Source of the DNA: Filimonas sp.
Lineage (GTDB): Bacteria; Bacteroidota; Bacteroidia; Chitinophagales; Chitinophagaceae
Assembly (NCBI GenBank): GCA_017306865.1
Contig: JAFKHH010000011.1
Location: forward strand, 620,001-684,000
DNA: 64,000 bases
Reading direction: 5' to 3'
Of this stretch, positions 42,496 to 52,254 are shown in pieces; position 1 is the first letter of the stretch; the number at the start of each line of letters is the position of its first letter. Both the position numbers and the translations under genes were made by a program. The notes under the pieces are model-generated. The model worked only from the letters and a program-made list of their open reading frames with translations. It made no database searches and was not told the DNA's origin.

Positions 42496-43770
42496 ATGAC
42501 AGTATTACCAACACAGCAGCTAGTAGATCATCTTTTCCGGCATGAATCGGGAAAGATGGTCGCTGTGTTGACACGCATTTTTGGTATGCACAACCTGGAA
42601 ATGGTGGAAGATGTGGTACAAGAGTCTTTTTTAAAAGCGATGCAGTTTTGGAAGTTTGACAATATGCCGGACAACCCCGCGGCATGGTTGATGCAAACAG
42701 CGAGAAATAAAGCCATCGACATTATACGTCGCGAACAATACTTTCACAAATACTCGGCAGAATTGTCTGGTCAACTACTTGCTGATACAGAAGCAACGGT
42801 TGGGCAGTTTTTTTCTGAAGCAGAAATTTCAGACAGCCAGCTACGTTTAATATTTGCCTGTTGCCATCCGCAATTGAAAGAAGAAGACCAGGTAGCATTA
42901 ACGCTTAAAACGGTGTCTGGCTTTGGCCCATCGGAAATAGCGCGTGCCCTTGTTACTACAGAGTCTACCATTCAAAAAAGATTGTACCGTGCCAAAGAGT
43001 ATATACGGGAACACCAGTTGCAGATGGAAATTCCGGCAGGTTATGAGCTGAACAAACGACTGGAAACAGTATATGTAGTTTTATACCTGTTATTTAACGA
43101 AGGATATAATTCGCTGAAAGCAGACGAGCTGATCCGGAAAGATGTTTGTGCCGAAGCAATGCGCCTATGTTTGTTATTGACAGAGAGTAAGGCTGGTAAC
43201 AAACCCGCAACCTTTGCGTTGTTATCGCTTATGTGTTTGCAGGCCTCACGTTTTGACAGCCGTTTGGATGAGGATAATACAATTGTTCTACTTGAAAAAC
43301 AAGATCGCAGTAAATGGGATATGCGACTGATACAACTTGGGTACAAGTATCTTAACTTTTCTTCTTCAGGCGATACACTTTCCATCTATCATATTGAGTC
43401 TGCAATAGCGGCGGAACATTGCATGGCCGCAACCTATGAAGAAACAAACTGGAAGCGCATGTTACAGTTGTACGACATGCTGCTGTTACAAAAGCCCGCG
43501 CCTGTTGTTAAGCTTAACCGCGCGGTTGTGCTGATGCAAACCGGTGAAGTAAATGCGGCAATAGATATGGTGTGGAAGATAGAAGAGATAGAAAAATTAC
43601 TTGCTTCGCAACATATCTATAGCGCCGTACTGGGAGAAATGTATAAACAGAAAGGAAATTTTACTGAAGCACAAAAACTATTCAGGCAAAGCCTGCAATT
43701 AGTGACTTCTTTACCGGAAAAGAAATTGCTAGAGACAAAAATTGCAGCCTGTATATCGCGTCTAAAGTAA
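42496..43770 (+). CDS. ECF42-type RNA polymerase sigma factor with C-terminal TPR extension
   Basis: Sigma region 2 at about residues 10-80 (RIFGMHNLEMVEDVVQESFLKAM, NPAAWLMQTARNKAIDIIRR) and region 4 at about 110-165 (LIFACCHPQLKEEDQVALTLKTVSGFGPSEIARALVTTESTIQKRLYRAKEYIRE). A 240-residue helical extension follows (DUF6596/TPR type, with VYVVLYLLFNEGYNSL and KLNRAVVLMQTGEVNAAIDM), which in this group replaces an anti-sigma factor as the control element. No anti-sigma gene is adjacent, and the YCII partner is upstream, both as expected for ECF42. Confidence 0.93.
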   Translation: MTVLPTQQLVDHLFRHESGKMVAVLTRIFGMHNLEMVEDVVQESFLKAMQFWKFDNMPDNPAAWLMQTARNKAIDIIRREQYFHKYSAELSGQLLADTEATVGQFFSEAEISDSQLRLIFACCHPQLKEEDQVALTLKTVSGFGPSEIARALVTTESTIQKRLYRAKEYIREHQLQMEIPAGYELNKRLETVYVVLYLLFNEGYNSLKADELIRKDVCAEAMRLCLLLTESKAGNKPATFALLSLMCLQASRFDSRLDEDNTIVLLEKQDRSKWDMRLIQLGYKYLNFSSSGDTLSIYHIESAIAAEHCMAATYEETNWKRMLQLYDMLLLQKPAPVVKLNRAVVLMQTGEVNAAIDMVWKIEEIEKLLASQHIYSAVLGEMYKQKGNFTEAQKLFRQSLQLVTSLPEKKLLETKIAACISRLK

Positions 43771-44165
43771 AGCTGTCAGCCTTTGTAATCATTGTTGCTT
43801 GTTCAATTTATTTTACTCTTATTTCTTTTGCCAAATGGGCCCGGTGTCGTATGTCTGTAAATTCAAAGATTGCAGAATAAATGGAACCAAAAGAAATTGT
43901 TAGCCCATTTTTTGTTGTACAAAAATAGTCAATACTTAAACAGTTTAATGTTGTGGCTACCTACATTACAGGTAGCGCATCTCTATTTTATTTATACGAA
44001 TGCCTGATAGCATCTTGCATAGTTAATGATCAACATAAGCATGCCTGAGATTACAATCAATTAAAATTTTATCTGAATCAATATAGATGTTTTAGATTTG
44101 AAACGTGTCAGCAGATGAACTATACTGTTTTTAGTTAGCAAAAAAGATATACTCCAACGAGCTTT
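43771..44165 (+). promoter_or_regulatory. 395-nt unique region with a candidate promoter for the SusCD locus
   Basis: No repeats and no reading frame. TAGATTTG at 44094-44101 fits the -7 consensus TAnnTTTG; a T-rich stretch around 44067-44071 is a weak -33 candidate. A start site there would give a leader of about 60 nt before the ECF gene. Confidence 0.4.
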
Positions 44166-44771
44166 ATGGATGTGTTGCAGGTGCATGATGAAGGATCCGG
44201 CCTTATTTCAAAAGCAGCTTTTGAAGAGCTGTTTCTCACCTATAGTGAAAGCCTGTGTAATGCAGCTTATCGCCTGGTGCCAGACAGGCATGTGGCTGAA
44301 GATATAGTGCAGGATTTCTTTTTCTCTTTCTGGAAAAATCATCGCGATAAACAATTTCAACAATCATTTCTTCATTACGCGCAACGTGCTGTACAAAACA
44401 GGGCGCTGGATTATCTTCGTTACCACTCCATCAGGCAAACGCAAGACTGGGATAGCGCCAAAACGGAGATGGCCGAAGAGACTGAAGAAGAAAAACAAAT
44501 GCGCGTAACCCAGGAGCAATTATATATGCGCCTGGAGCAGGAGCTGGCCCGATTACCTGAAAACAGGCGAAAAATATTCCTGATGAGTAATCAACAAGGA
44601 ATGAAATACCAGCAAATTGCTGATGTGTTAAACATTTCCATTAATACAGTAAAAACGCAGGTAAGACTTGCATATCAGCAGCTTCGGGACAATTGCCTGC
44701 TGCTGGTATTTATTTTATTAATAAAAATAGTACAAGTGCTTCACCCTTTTTTTTGCCATATACGTCTATAG
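44166..44771 (+). CDS. ECF sigma factor of the SusCD locus
   Basis: Bacteroidota ECF sigma: region 2 FEELFLTYSESLCNAAYRLVPDRHVAEDIVQDFFFSFWKN, region 4 LARLPENRRKIFLMSNQQGMKYQQIADVLNISINTVKTQVRLAYQQLRDN, and a hydrophobic tail (LLLVFILLIKIVQVLHPFF) that may touch the membrane. Followed after 3 nt by its FecR anti-sigma and then by a SusC with an STN signalling domain, the usual trans-envelope switch in which substrate binding at SusC frees the sigma factor. Confidence 0.93.
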   Translation: MDVLQVHDEGSGLISKAAFEELFLTYSESLCNAAYRLVPDRHVAEDIVQDFFFSFWKNHRDKQFQQSFLHYAQRAVQNRALDYLRYHSIRQTQDWDSAKTEMAEETEEEKQMRVTQEQLYMRLEQELARLPENRRKIFLMSNQQGMKYQQIADVLNISINTVKTQVRLAYQQLRDNCLLLVFILLIKIVQVLHPFFCHIRL

Positions 44772-44774
44772 AGT

Positions 44775-45941
44775 ATGACCAACGAGAATAAACACCCTGT
44801 GGATTGGGAAAAGGTTATTATGTGCCTGGAAAATGGTGGTCTGGGTGGGGATAGTGTGCTGTTGAATGAAGAGGAAAAAAAGTTGCTCGAACAATTTTTA
44901 CATTTCAGGAATCACCTGGGTAAAGTGGATATATCATTTGATAAACAGGCCATGCTGGCACTGTTGAATGCACGAATAGAGGCAGATGAAGCGCAGGGAT
45001 CAGATGTGGTAAAACAGGCAAGTGTGGTAAAAAAGGTGGCACCTCGCCGCTGGTTATATATAGCCGCAGTGCTTATTCCGCTAATAGTCGCAGGCATTTG
45101 GTTCTTTAATAGAGAGGGGAATAAGCAACAAGTAAACGTAACAGTGAAAGCGCCATTGCAGGATATAAAGCTTACGCTGAGTGATGGAAGTGTAGTAAGT
45201 CTTGGCGGCAACAAAGAAATAAAAGAGAGGAATGGGGAAGCCGTAGCTAACGGCGATGCAAATATGTTGGCTTATGATCAAGATAATAAGACCAGCAATG
45301 TGATGAATAAATTGGACGTGCCGCGAGGTAGAAAGTTTTCGTTGACGTTGGCTGATGGCAGTAAAGTCTGGTTGAATGCGGAAAGCACTATTTCATTTCC
45401 CATTGCATTCAAAGGTAATACGCGCGAGGTGGTACTCTCCGGGGAAGCATACTTCGAAGTAAAGCATGATGCTACAAAGCCGTTTATTGTGCATACAGGT
45501 AATGCACAAGTACAAGTGCTGGGTACCTCATTTGATGTGGCTGCATACAGTAATGAGCAGATGAAGACAACCCTGGTAGAAGGAAGTGTGAAAGTGAGTA
45601 ATGAAAAAGGGGAATCGATCAGGTTGATTCCCAACGAACAAGCGGTGCAATCCGCTGTGGACAATAGTTTGAAGAAAAACACCGTTAATATAGAGCCTAT
45701 AGTTGCATGGAAAAATAACGTATTGGCTTTTCAGAATGAAGATCTTGTTGCAATTGTAAAACGGTTGGAACGGGAGTATGATTATCATTTTGTATTTAAT
45801 AATGAAGCTGTAAAAGGTATTCATTATACCGGCAACCTTACACAAGCGAATAATATTGAAACCGTATTGAGTTACCTGTCAAAGACGGGTACATTCAGAT
45901 ATACGATCAAAGGGAGAGAAGTGATAGTGGATAAAGAGTGA
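44775..45941 (+). CDS. FecR-family anti-sigma factor
   Basis: Cytoplasmic N-terminus (about 1-90) that should hold the sigma factor, one membrane helix (WLYIAAVLIPLIVAGIWFF, about 95-113), a periplasmic FecR domain (about 175-285, LDVPRGRKFSLTLADGSKVWLNAESTISF ... VQVLGTSFDVAAY) and a C-terminal DUF4974/STN-like domain (about 315-385, EDLVAIVKRLEREYDYHFVFNN). Works between the SusC STN domain and the sigma factor. Directly downstream of the sigma gene. Confidence 0.94.
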   Translation: MTNENKHPVDWEKVIMCLENGGLGGDSVLLNEEEKKLLEQFLHFRNHLGKVDISFDKQAMLALLNARIEADEAQGSDVVKQASVVKKVAPRRWLYIAAVLIPLIVAGIWFFNREGNKQQVNVTVKAPLQDIKLTLSDGSVVSLGGNKEIKERNGEAVANGDANMLAYDQDNKTSNVMNKLDVPRGRKFSLTLADGSKVWLNAESTISFPIAFKGNTREVVLSGEAYFEVKHDATKPFIVHTGNAQVQVLGTSFDVAAYSNEQMKTTLVEGSVKVSNEKGESIRLIPNEQAVQSAVDNSLKKNTVNIEPIVAWKNNVLAFQNEDLVAIVKRLEREYDYHFVFNNEAVKGIHYTGNLTQANNIETVLSYLSKTGTFRYTIKGREVIVDKE

Positions 45942-46054
45942 TCTGTAAATAATCCATCTAAATAAATGACAAACCAACCTGATGCAGGCACACCATGCCG
46001 TGCAAAGTATAATGGCTTGTTTTTATTTTAATCATATACCCATTGATTACGTTT

Positions 46055-49000
46055 ATGAAGAAAAAAATTGCTTGTTTGTGTTGCGCCTGGATTGGTTGCG
46101 CACTTTTGTTTTTTTTATTGCGGCCTTCTGTAAGGGCGCAATCCAATACGGAGCCATCTGTTAGTGTCAATGTCTCCAATGCAAAATTGAGAGATGTATT
46201 GGAAAATATCCGAAGACAAAGTAAGATGGACTTTGTGTACAATGATGAAATGGTGAACGCACAACCAGGTGTTACCGTTTCATTCAATCTTTTGCCTGTT
46301 TCAGTTGCACTAAAACATGTGCTGGAAAAAACTGCATTGTCATATGTTATAGAAAACAATGTGGTGCAGATTATAAAGCGACCTAAAGAGCCGCTTGTGT
46401 CTGAAGAAAAAAAAGAACCGTTAAGGGATATTACTAAAATCACTGGCAAGATCGTAGACGAAGATGGCAACCCGCTACACTTGGCCTCTATTCAAAATAT
46501 CAATACTCGAAAAGGGGTTTTCTCTAAAGAAAACGGAACATACGAAATTGCAGCTTCAGGGGATGATAAATTGAGCTTTACCTATACAGGTAAGCTGGGC
46601 ACAACACTTTATGTAAGAAATTATCCTTCCCGCATTATCGATATTGAGCTTCATTCGCCATACGATTCATCTAAAGAAGTAGTGGTCACAGGTTATCAGA
46701 AGCTGGATAAAAAGCTGGCTGTAGGAGCCTATACAACACTAAACCCGGACCAGTTCCTGGTACAAGGTGTTACTACGGTAGACCAGATGCTGCAAGGTAA
46801 AGTGGCAGGGCTGAATGTGATGAACAGCACAGGCAGTGTGAATGGCAAACCAACGATCCGTATGCGTGGCACAGCTACGTTTGTGGGCAGTGGAGAGCCG
46901 CTATGGGTGGTAGATGGTATAATAAGGGAAGAAAACAGTTTTAATAATAGCCAGGTAAACCAGTTACTGAGCGGTGCCGCCGCACAGTTGGCTAATAGTA
47001 TCAGCAATGCCAGCTCCGCTATAGGCGCAAGTACCATTGCCGGTGTAAACCCGGAAGACATCGAGTCTATTACTTTCCTGAAAGATGCCTCTGCTACCTC
47101 CATCTATGGTTCAAAGGCGAGCAATGGTGTAATTGTAATCACAACAAAGAAAGGGGCAAAAAGCACTACACCGGTTGTGTCTTTTTCCGGCGCATTGGGT
47201 GTTACCGGACAACCTTCCTATAAAGGGATGAACCTGATGAACTCCAAAGAACGTATGGATGTAGCAGAAGAGGTAATAGCGAATGGATATAAGTATCAAT
47301 ATCAGCCCCCATTATCATCTTATGAAGGTGCATTGCTGCAACTCTATAATAAACAAATATCAGAAGACGAGTTCCAGGCTATTGCGCAGAAGGTACAAAC
47401 CATGAATACTGACTGGATGAAGCTTTTGTTCCAAAGAGCATTAAGCCAGAATTATACGGTTAGTATGTCCGGCGGTTCCGAAAAAAACAGCTACTACGCC
47501 TCATTGAACTATGCGGATGAGAAAGGTGCAGCTATTGGTGATGCTGCAAAGACCTATGGTGCTAATCTCCGGCTCACGTCAGAAGTATCTAAAAAATTCC
47601 GGGTTGATTTCAAGTTGTCTGGCAGTGTAAAAAATGCGGATGGCTATTTTTCTGTTAATCCTTATGACTATGCTTATAACACCAGCCGTACCGTAGATCC
47701 GAATGTGTTTTATCCATTAATAGCAGCCACAACTGATTATAATACAGATCAGTCCTTGTTGCTTTCACCTTATACATACAATTTCCTGAATGAGCGTGCG
47801 CAGACCGGCAGTACGGACCAGACAAAAACATTGTCTGCCATGCTGGAACTGAAATATAAAATTATTCCCGGGCTGGACTTTACCTCATTACTCGGTTATA
47901 CTTCTTCAAACGTGCTGAGTAAGACCTGGGCTTCAGATCACTCCTACTACGTAGCACGCATACGTGGCTATGATTATACAACCACGCCGGACGCGAGTCT
48001 TTTTAGTTCAACACCGTTACCTTTTGGTGGAATATTGGGGTTGAAAAACTCGGATATGCAGACTTATTCTATGCGGAATATGCTGAATTATACCAGGCAT
48101 TTCTTTAGAGGTAAGCATGTATTGAATGTATTGGCGGGAATGGAAGCACGTTCAAACAAGGCTAACAATTATAGCACAACCGAGTATGGTTATTTCCCAG
48201 ATCAGGGCAACCGGGTTGTAAATGATTATGGCAGGATAGGCCAAAACCCTACAAGTTCCTTAGGAAAGCATATGGTGAACCTGTCTTACCCGGTGAGTAA
48301 TAATCTTTCCTGGTTTATGGTAGGTAGCTATAGTATAGAGGACAAGTATATAGTAAGCGCCAGCATACGTACAGATGCATCCAACAGGTTTGGACAAAAT
48401 TCTAATCACAAGTTTCTCCCCATTTATAGTATAGGGGGTAAATGGAATGCAAGTGAAGAAGCTTTCCTGAAGAAAAATAAGATCGTTTCCAACCTGAGCC
48501 TGCGCGCCAGCTATGGTGTACAGGGAAATGTGGTGCAAAGCGTAGGGCCAGAGATAGTAGCGGCTTATGCCTCGTCTCCGGTAAATACGTTGACGGGTGA
48601 TTATATGCTCAACTTTGTAAGCCCCGCATATCCTGATCTGCGATGGGAAAAAACAGAAACAACGAACCTGGGTCTGGATGTGGGCTTTTTGAAGAATAGG
48701 ATAAGGGCCACTTTTGATCTGTATAACAGGAAGGGCTCTGACCTGCTGCTGGCCGCAGCAGCACCTTATGAGACAGGAATGAACTCTCTGTATTATAACG
48801 GAGGTAAAATGACAAACAGGGGCATTGAGATTACAGTAGGTTTTACACCTGTAAAAACAAATAAAATACAATGGGATTTCAATATTAATGCAGCACAGAA
48901 TAAAAATATTTCGGGAACCAGCCAGCAATCATCAAAGACTGGCGCCGGGCTTGTAAATGATTACCTGAACGGAACTGTTGTGGTAAATGGCGTACCTATG

Positions 49001-49690
49001 GATGGCTTCTATTCCTATAAGTTCACCGGCCTTAATGGTATTACCGGTTTACCACAATTTTCTATTCCGAAAGATGCTGACTATTATAACCCTACTACCT
49101 GGTTGGTATATTCAGGACGGAAAGTGCCAAGCTTTACAGGCGGTATGCAAACTTCTTTTCGATATAAAACTATTACACTGTCTGCCGCCTTCACGTATGT
49201 AACGGGTAATACAAAAAGGCTGAATCCTTTATACCCGGCAGGGCAGACGGTATATGCACCACAGCCTGATAAAAATCTGTCTGCAGACCTGGTAAACAGA
49301 TGGCGCAAACCTGGTGATGAGCAATACACCAATATCCCTGTGCTTACAACCAATAATCCATGGATACAAAGAGATACATTGCCGGCGCCACCTATGGCTA
49401 GCGGCTCCGCAGCTACACAAGGTGTATATGGTATGTACGATAATAGTGATGTACGCCTGGTAAGTGGTAGCTATCTCCGCTGTACAAATCTGGCACTCTC
49501 TTATGCCATACCACCTGCATTCCTGAAAAGCATTGCTATGAAAAATGCATCTGTTACAATTGCCGCCCGCAATCTCTTTAAAATAGCAGATAAAAAACTG
49601 AATGGGCAAGATCCGGAGACAGCAGGCTTTGGTGGTTCATCACTACCCATATTGCCAGTCTACAATTTGGCTTTTAAATGTAATTTTTAA
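46055..49690 (+). CDS. SusC/RagA-family TonB-linked outer membrane protein
   Basis: Start placed at ATG 46055 (MKKKIACLCCAWIGC, signal peptide ending RAQ); the frame opens with a TTG at 46043. Domains: STN signalling domain (about 30-100, VNVSNAKLRDVLENIRRQSKMDFVYND), carboxypeptidase-regulatory-like domain (about 125-205), plug with SusC signatures (VDQMLQGKVAGLNV, GKPTIRMRGTATF, PLWVVDGII, DASATSIYGSKASNGVIVITTKKG), then a 22-strand barrel. Imports the substrate captured with the SusD partner. The STN domain ties it to the FecR/ECF pair. Together with the thioredoxin and protease genes downstream, a peptide substrate seems likelier than a glycan. Confidence 0.95.
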   Translation: MKKKIACLCCAWIGCALLFFLLRPSVRAQSNTEPSVSVNVSNAKLRDVLENIRRQSKMDFVYNDEMVNAQPGVTVSFNLLPVSVALKHVLEKTALSYVIENNVVQIIKRPKEPLVSEEKKEPLRDITKITGKIVDEDGNPLHLASIQNINTRKGVFSKENGTYEIAASGDDKLSFTYTGKLGTTLYVRNYPSRIIDIELHSPYDSSKEVVVTGYQKLDKKLAVGAYTTLNPDQFLVQGVTTVDQMLQGKVAGLNVMNSTGSVNGKPTIRMRGTATFVGSGEPLWVVDGIIREENSFNNSQVNQLLSGAAAQLANSISNASSAIGASTIAGVNPEDIESITFLKDASATSIYGSKASNGVIVITTKKGAKSTTPVVSFSGALGVTGQPSYKGMNLMNSKERMDVAEEVIANGYKYQYQPPLSSYEGALLQLYNKQISEDEFQAIAQKVQTMNTDWMKLLFQRALSQNYTVSMSGGSEKNSYYASLNYADEKGAAIGDAAKTYGANLRLTSEVSKKFRVDFKLSGSVKNADGYFSVNPYDYAYNTSRTVDPNVFYPLIAATTDYNTDQSLLLSPYTYNFLNERAQTGSTDQTKTLSAMLELKYKIIPGLDFTSLLGYTSSNVLSKTWASDHSYYVARIRGYDYTTTPDASLFSSTPLPFGGILGLKNSDMQTYSMRNMLNYTRHFFRGKHVLNVLAGMEARSNKANNYSTTEYGYFPDQGNRVVNDYGRIGQNPTSSLGKHMVNLSYPVSNNLSWFMVGSYSIEDKYIVSASIRTDASNRFGQNSNHKFLPIYSIGGKWNASEEAFLKKNKIVSNLSLRASYGVQGNVVQSVGPEIVAAYASSPVNTLTGDYMLNFVSPAYPDLRWEKTETTNLGLDVGFLKNRIRATFDLYNRKGSDLLLAAAAPYETGMNSLYYNGGKMTNRGIEITVGFTPVKTNKIQWDFNINAAQNKNISGTSQQSSKTGAGLVNDYLNGTVVVNGVPMDGFYSYKFTGLNGITGLPQFSIPKDADYYNPTTWLVYSGRKVPSFTGGMQTSFRYKTITLSAAFTYVTGNTKRLNPLYPAGQTVYAPQPDKNLSADLVNRWRKPGDEQYTNIPVLTTNNPWIQRDTLPAPPMASGSAATQGVYGMYDNSDVRLVSGSYLRCTNLALSYAIPPAFLKSIAMKNASVTIAARNLFKIADKKLNGQDPETAGFGGSSLPILPVYNLAFKCNF

Positions 49691-49714
49691 TGTGAACAGC
49701 TAAAGAATATTTAC

Positions 49715-51241
49715 ATGAAAAATATCTGTACCATCTTTTTGTTAATTCTTGTATCAGGGCTAAGCTCTTGTCACAAATTTTTGGCAGAGCAATCGCAGGA
49801 TCAATTGACCCCTACTACAACTACTGATTTTTTACAGTTACTATATGGACAGGCGTACCCGGGTTTTGACCAGGGAAGCGCTATGCAAAGAGGGCTTCTC
49901 TTTATGGATGATGACTTCCAGATGAATAATTTATATAAAGGAAGTCTTACAAATACGGCTGATAATATCAGGAGTGCAGACATCTACCTACCCATGTATG
50001 CCTGGCAGCCTGATGCGTATGACCAAATAGCCTCATCTGGCCTTGCCGGCAATAAAACAAACTACAATACCTGGGCAAGGTATTATACATTGATCATGGG
50101 AGCGAATATTGCCTTAGACAATGCTGATATATCTACAGGGTCAGATGATGATAAGAATTACCTAAAAGGGCAGGCTTACGGCTTACGTGCATATTACTAT
50201 TTCATGCTGGTCAATTTTTATGGCGCGCCATACAATGCCGCAGGCAAAGACCCGGCCAGCGAACCAGGTGTGCCGCTGATCTTAACTGCTAAAATAGAAA
50301 AGGCTGATCTGTATAATAAACGGAACACAGTAAAAGAAGTGTATGACCAGGTGATCAGTGACATGAATAACTCCATCCTTTACCTGGAGAAAAATAAGCG
50401 GTTCAATGCGTATCGTATGAACTACCTGGCGGTTCATTTGCTTGCCTCACGCGTGTACCTGTATATGGAGAATTGGTCTAAAGTAATAGAGCAGGCAAAT
50501 ATAGTATTGGCCGCAAAGGCTGGGCTTATGAACCTCTCCAGCCCGATTGCACAAAGTACGTCAGCAACCAATCTCATATTAGGCGCTGGTAATGTAGAAA
50601 CCCTATGGACATACGGGACTTACACAGATTATGCAACTGCTTTGGGTAATTCGCAAATATACCGGCTGTCTAATGACCTGCTTCGCTGTTATACCAGTAA
50701 CGACCTGCGTATAAAAAATACATTTATTGGAACAAATAGTGCTGTTACGCTTGCCGGTTACGGGTACACACAAATTTGTAATAAGCAATACAGGAACGAT
50801 GGTGCTACGATGAAGGCATTTCGTGTAGCAGAAGCTTATCTGAATCGTGCAGAAGCCTATTTGCACCTGGCTGCCAATGGAGATGCAGATAGCTACAGCA
50901 AAGGGCTTGCAGATTTAAATACACTGCGTGGAACAAGATATACTAATCCGCCACAATGGACCACAACAACAATGCCTGCAGTAACAAGCGCACTTGATTC
51001 TTGCAAACTGGAACGGAGAAAAGAATTGTTCCTCGAAGATCATCGCTGGTTCGATCTGCGCCGTTATGGTATGCCTGCTATTACACATGTGTATTACAGG
51101 AGTAGCACAGATTCTGTAAAATATACGCTCTCTGCCGGAGACAAACAGTATATATGGGCTATTCCGCAGGAGGTATTAGATCGTAATTACCTGCTTACAC
51201 AGAATGAAGTAGGAGGCCTGCGCGTGTATTCAACTTATTAA
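49715..51241 (+). CDS. SusD/RagB-family lipoprotein
   Basis: Surface lid for the SusC channel. Lipoprotein signal with lipobox SGLSSC (Cys19). Typical SusD features follow: TTTDFLQLLYGQAYP, YYFMLVNFYGAPY with the helical repeat core (GQAYGLRAYYYFM, VHLLASRVYLYMENW), and the C-terminal RRKELFLEDHRWFDLRRYG signature. 508 aa, normal for the family. 24 nt after the SusC gene. Confidence 0.95.
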   Translation: MKNICTIFLLILVSGLSSCHKFLAEQSQDQLTPTTTTDFLQLLYGQAYPGFDQGSAMQRGLLFMDDDFQMNNLYKGSLTNTADNIRSADIYLPMYAWQPDAYDQIASSGLAGNKTNYNTWARYYTLIMGANIALDNADISTGSDDDKNYLKGQAYGLRAYYYFMLVNFYGAPYNAAGKDPASEPGVPLILTAKIEKADLYNKRNTVKEVYDQVISDMNNSILYLEKNKRFNAYRMNYLAVHLLASRVYLYMENWSKVIEQANIVLAAKAGLMNLSSPIAQSTSATNLILGAGNVETLWTYGTYTDYATALGNSQIYRLSNDLLRCYTSNDLRIKNTFIGTNSAVTLAGYGYTQICNKQYRNDGATMKAFRVAEAYLNRAEAYLHLAANGDADSYSKGLADLNTLRGTRYTNPPQWTTTTMPAVTSALDSCKLERRKELFLEDHRWFDLRRYGMPAITHVYYRSSTDSVKYTLSAGDKQYIWAIPQEVLDRNYLLTQNEVGGLRVYSTY

Positions 51242-51261
51242 TAACAAAAGACTGCAATTAT

Positions 51262-52254
51262 ATGTACAATATAAAAATTAATATACTTGTTCTTACCATT
51301 TTGCTTGCAGTAGCCGCTTGTTTTACAGCATGCAAAAAAGAAAGTGCACTAACCCCGGAAACAGTTTTTAACGGAGGAATAAAATTGCCGCAAGGTTGGA
51401 GTAAATATGATACCACTATTCAAAGTTTTTATGATAGTACAGGTACCTATATCGGATATAAATTTGACAATGAAGCTGATCTCCGGTTCTTCATGATGGG
51501 AATACCCAATATGCCTTTATCTATAGCCCCTCCTGTACTCGCAGTGCAGGTAGACTCTTCCAAACAGGGAGATATAGATACGCTGAATATGGCAGTGGAT
51601 TATGTGATTAACGGCCTGTTGCGTAAGTCCTACTCTAATAAATTATTAAAACAATTATTGCCATATAAAATACTGCTTTACAAATATGGCCGCGCACTTA
51701 TAGACAATAAAACAAAGCCAACAGCATTTGACACAACAAGTATTGCCAACTCTATATTGGGGTCTGTGAGCTCCGCTAACAATATGGTAGAAGGGTTTAA
51801 TAATATTGGCCTGGGCATAATACGCCAGATGTCCTCTTTTAGCTTGCCTGCTGGTTATTCAACTTCTGATAAGGCAAGTTTTCACCAGTTGTTATGGGTG
51901 GGCACTGGCTCATCAGGTGCGATAGCGCGCGGAAAAATAAAAATAGCGCCCGGCTTTGATATAACAGACTATGCTACACTGACGAACCTGTGGACGAACC
52001 TGCCACTACCGAGAAGCGGCGCTACGGTAGATTCACTTTGCCAGGCGAGCGGAACACTTACTTATATGAAAAATGCGCAGCTAGACTATGCCTCTTTTAT
52101 CAAAAATATAGCAACAAGAACACCGGATAGTTTTGCTAACCTGTACCTCGGTGCTCGTGATCCGAATGGCATCAGGCAAAAAAAACGGGATGCGGTTATT
52201 GCCTTCTTTAAAAATGAGTATAACTATAACATAGAAAATGCATGGAACCAATAA
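51262..52254 (+). CDS. Hypothetical lipoprotein of the SusCD locus (330 aa)
   Basis: Lipoprotein signal peptide with lipobox FTAC (Cys24, followed by KKE). The rest is soluble, alpha/beta, with no HExxH or other catalytic motif: FDNEADLRFFMMGIPNMPLS, MAVDYVINGLLRKSYSNKLLKQLLPYKILLYKYGR, and a C-terminal ARDPNGIRQKKRDAVIAFFKNEYNYN. Third gene after SusC and SusD, in the position where these loci encode surface-exposed binding lipoproteins or peptidase-like proteins. It may bind the imported substrate. The stop overlaps the next start (TAATG). Confidence 0.8.
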   Translation: MYNIKINILVLTILLAVAACFTACKKESALTPETVFNGGIKLPQGWSKYDTTIQSFYDSTGTYIGYKFDNEADLRFFMMGIPNMPLSIAPPVLAVQVDSSKQGDIDTLNMAVDYVINGLLRKSYSNKLLKQLLPYKILLYKYGRALIDNKTKPTAFDTTSIANSILGSVSSANNMVEGFNNIGLGIIRQMSSFSLPAGYSTSDKASFHQLLWVGTGSSGAIARGKIKIAPGFDITDYATLTNLWTNLPLPRSGATVDSLCQASGTLTYMKNAQLDYASFIKNIATRTPDSFANLYLGARDPNGIRQKKRDAVIAFFKNEYNYNIENAWNQ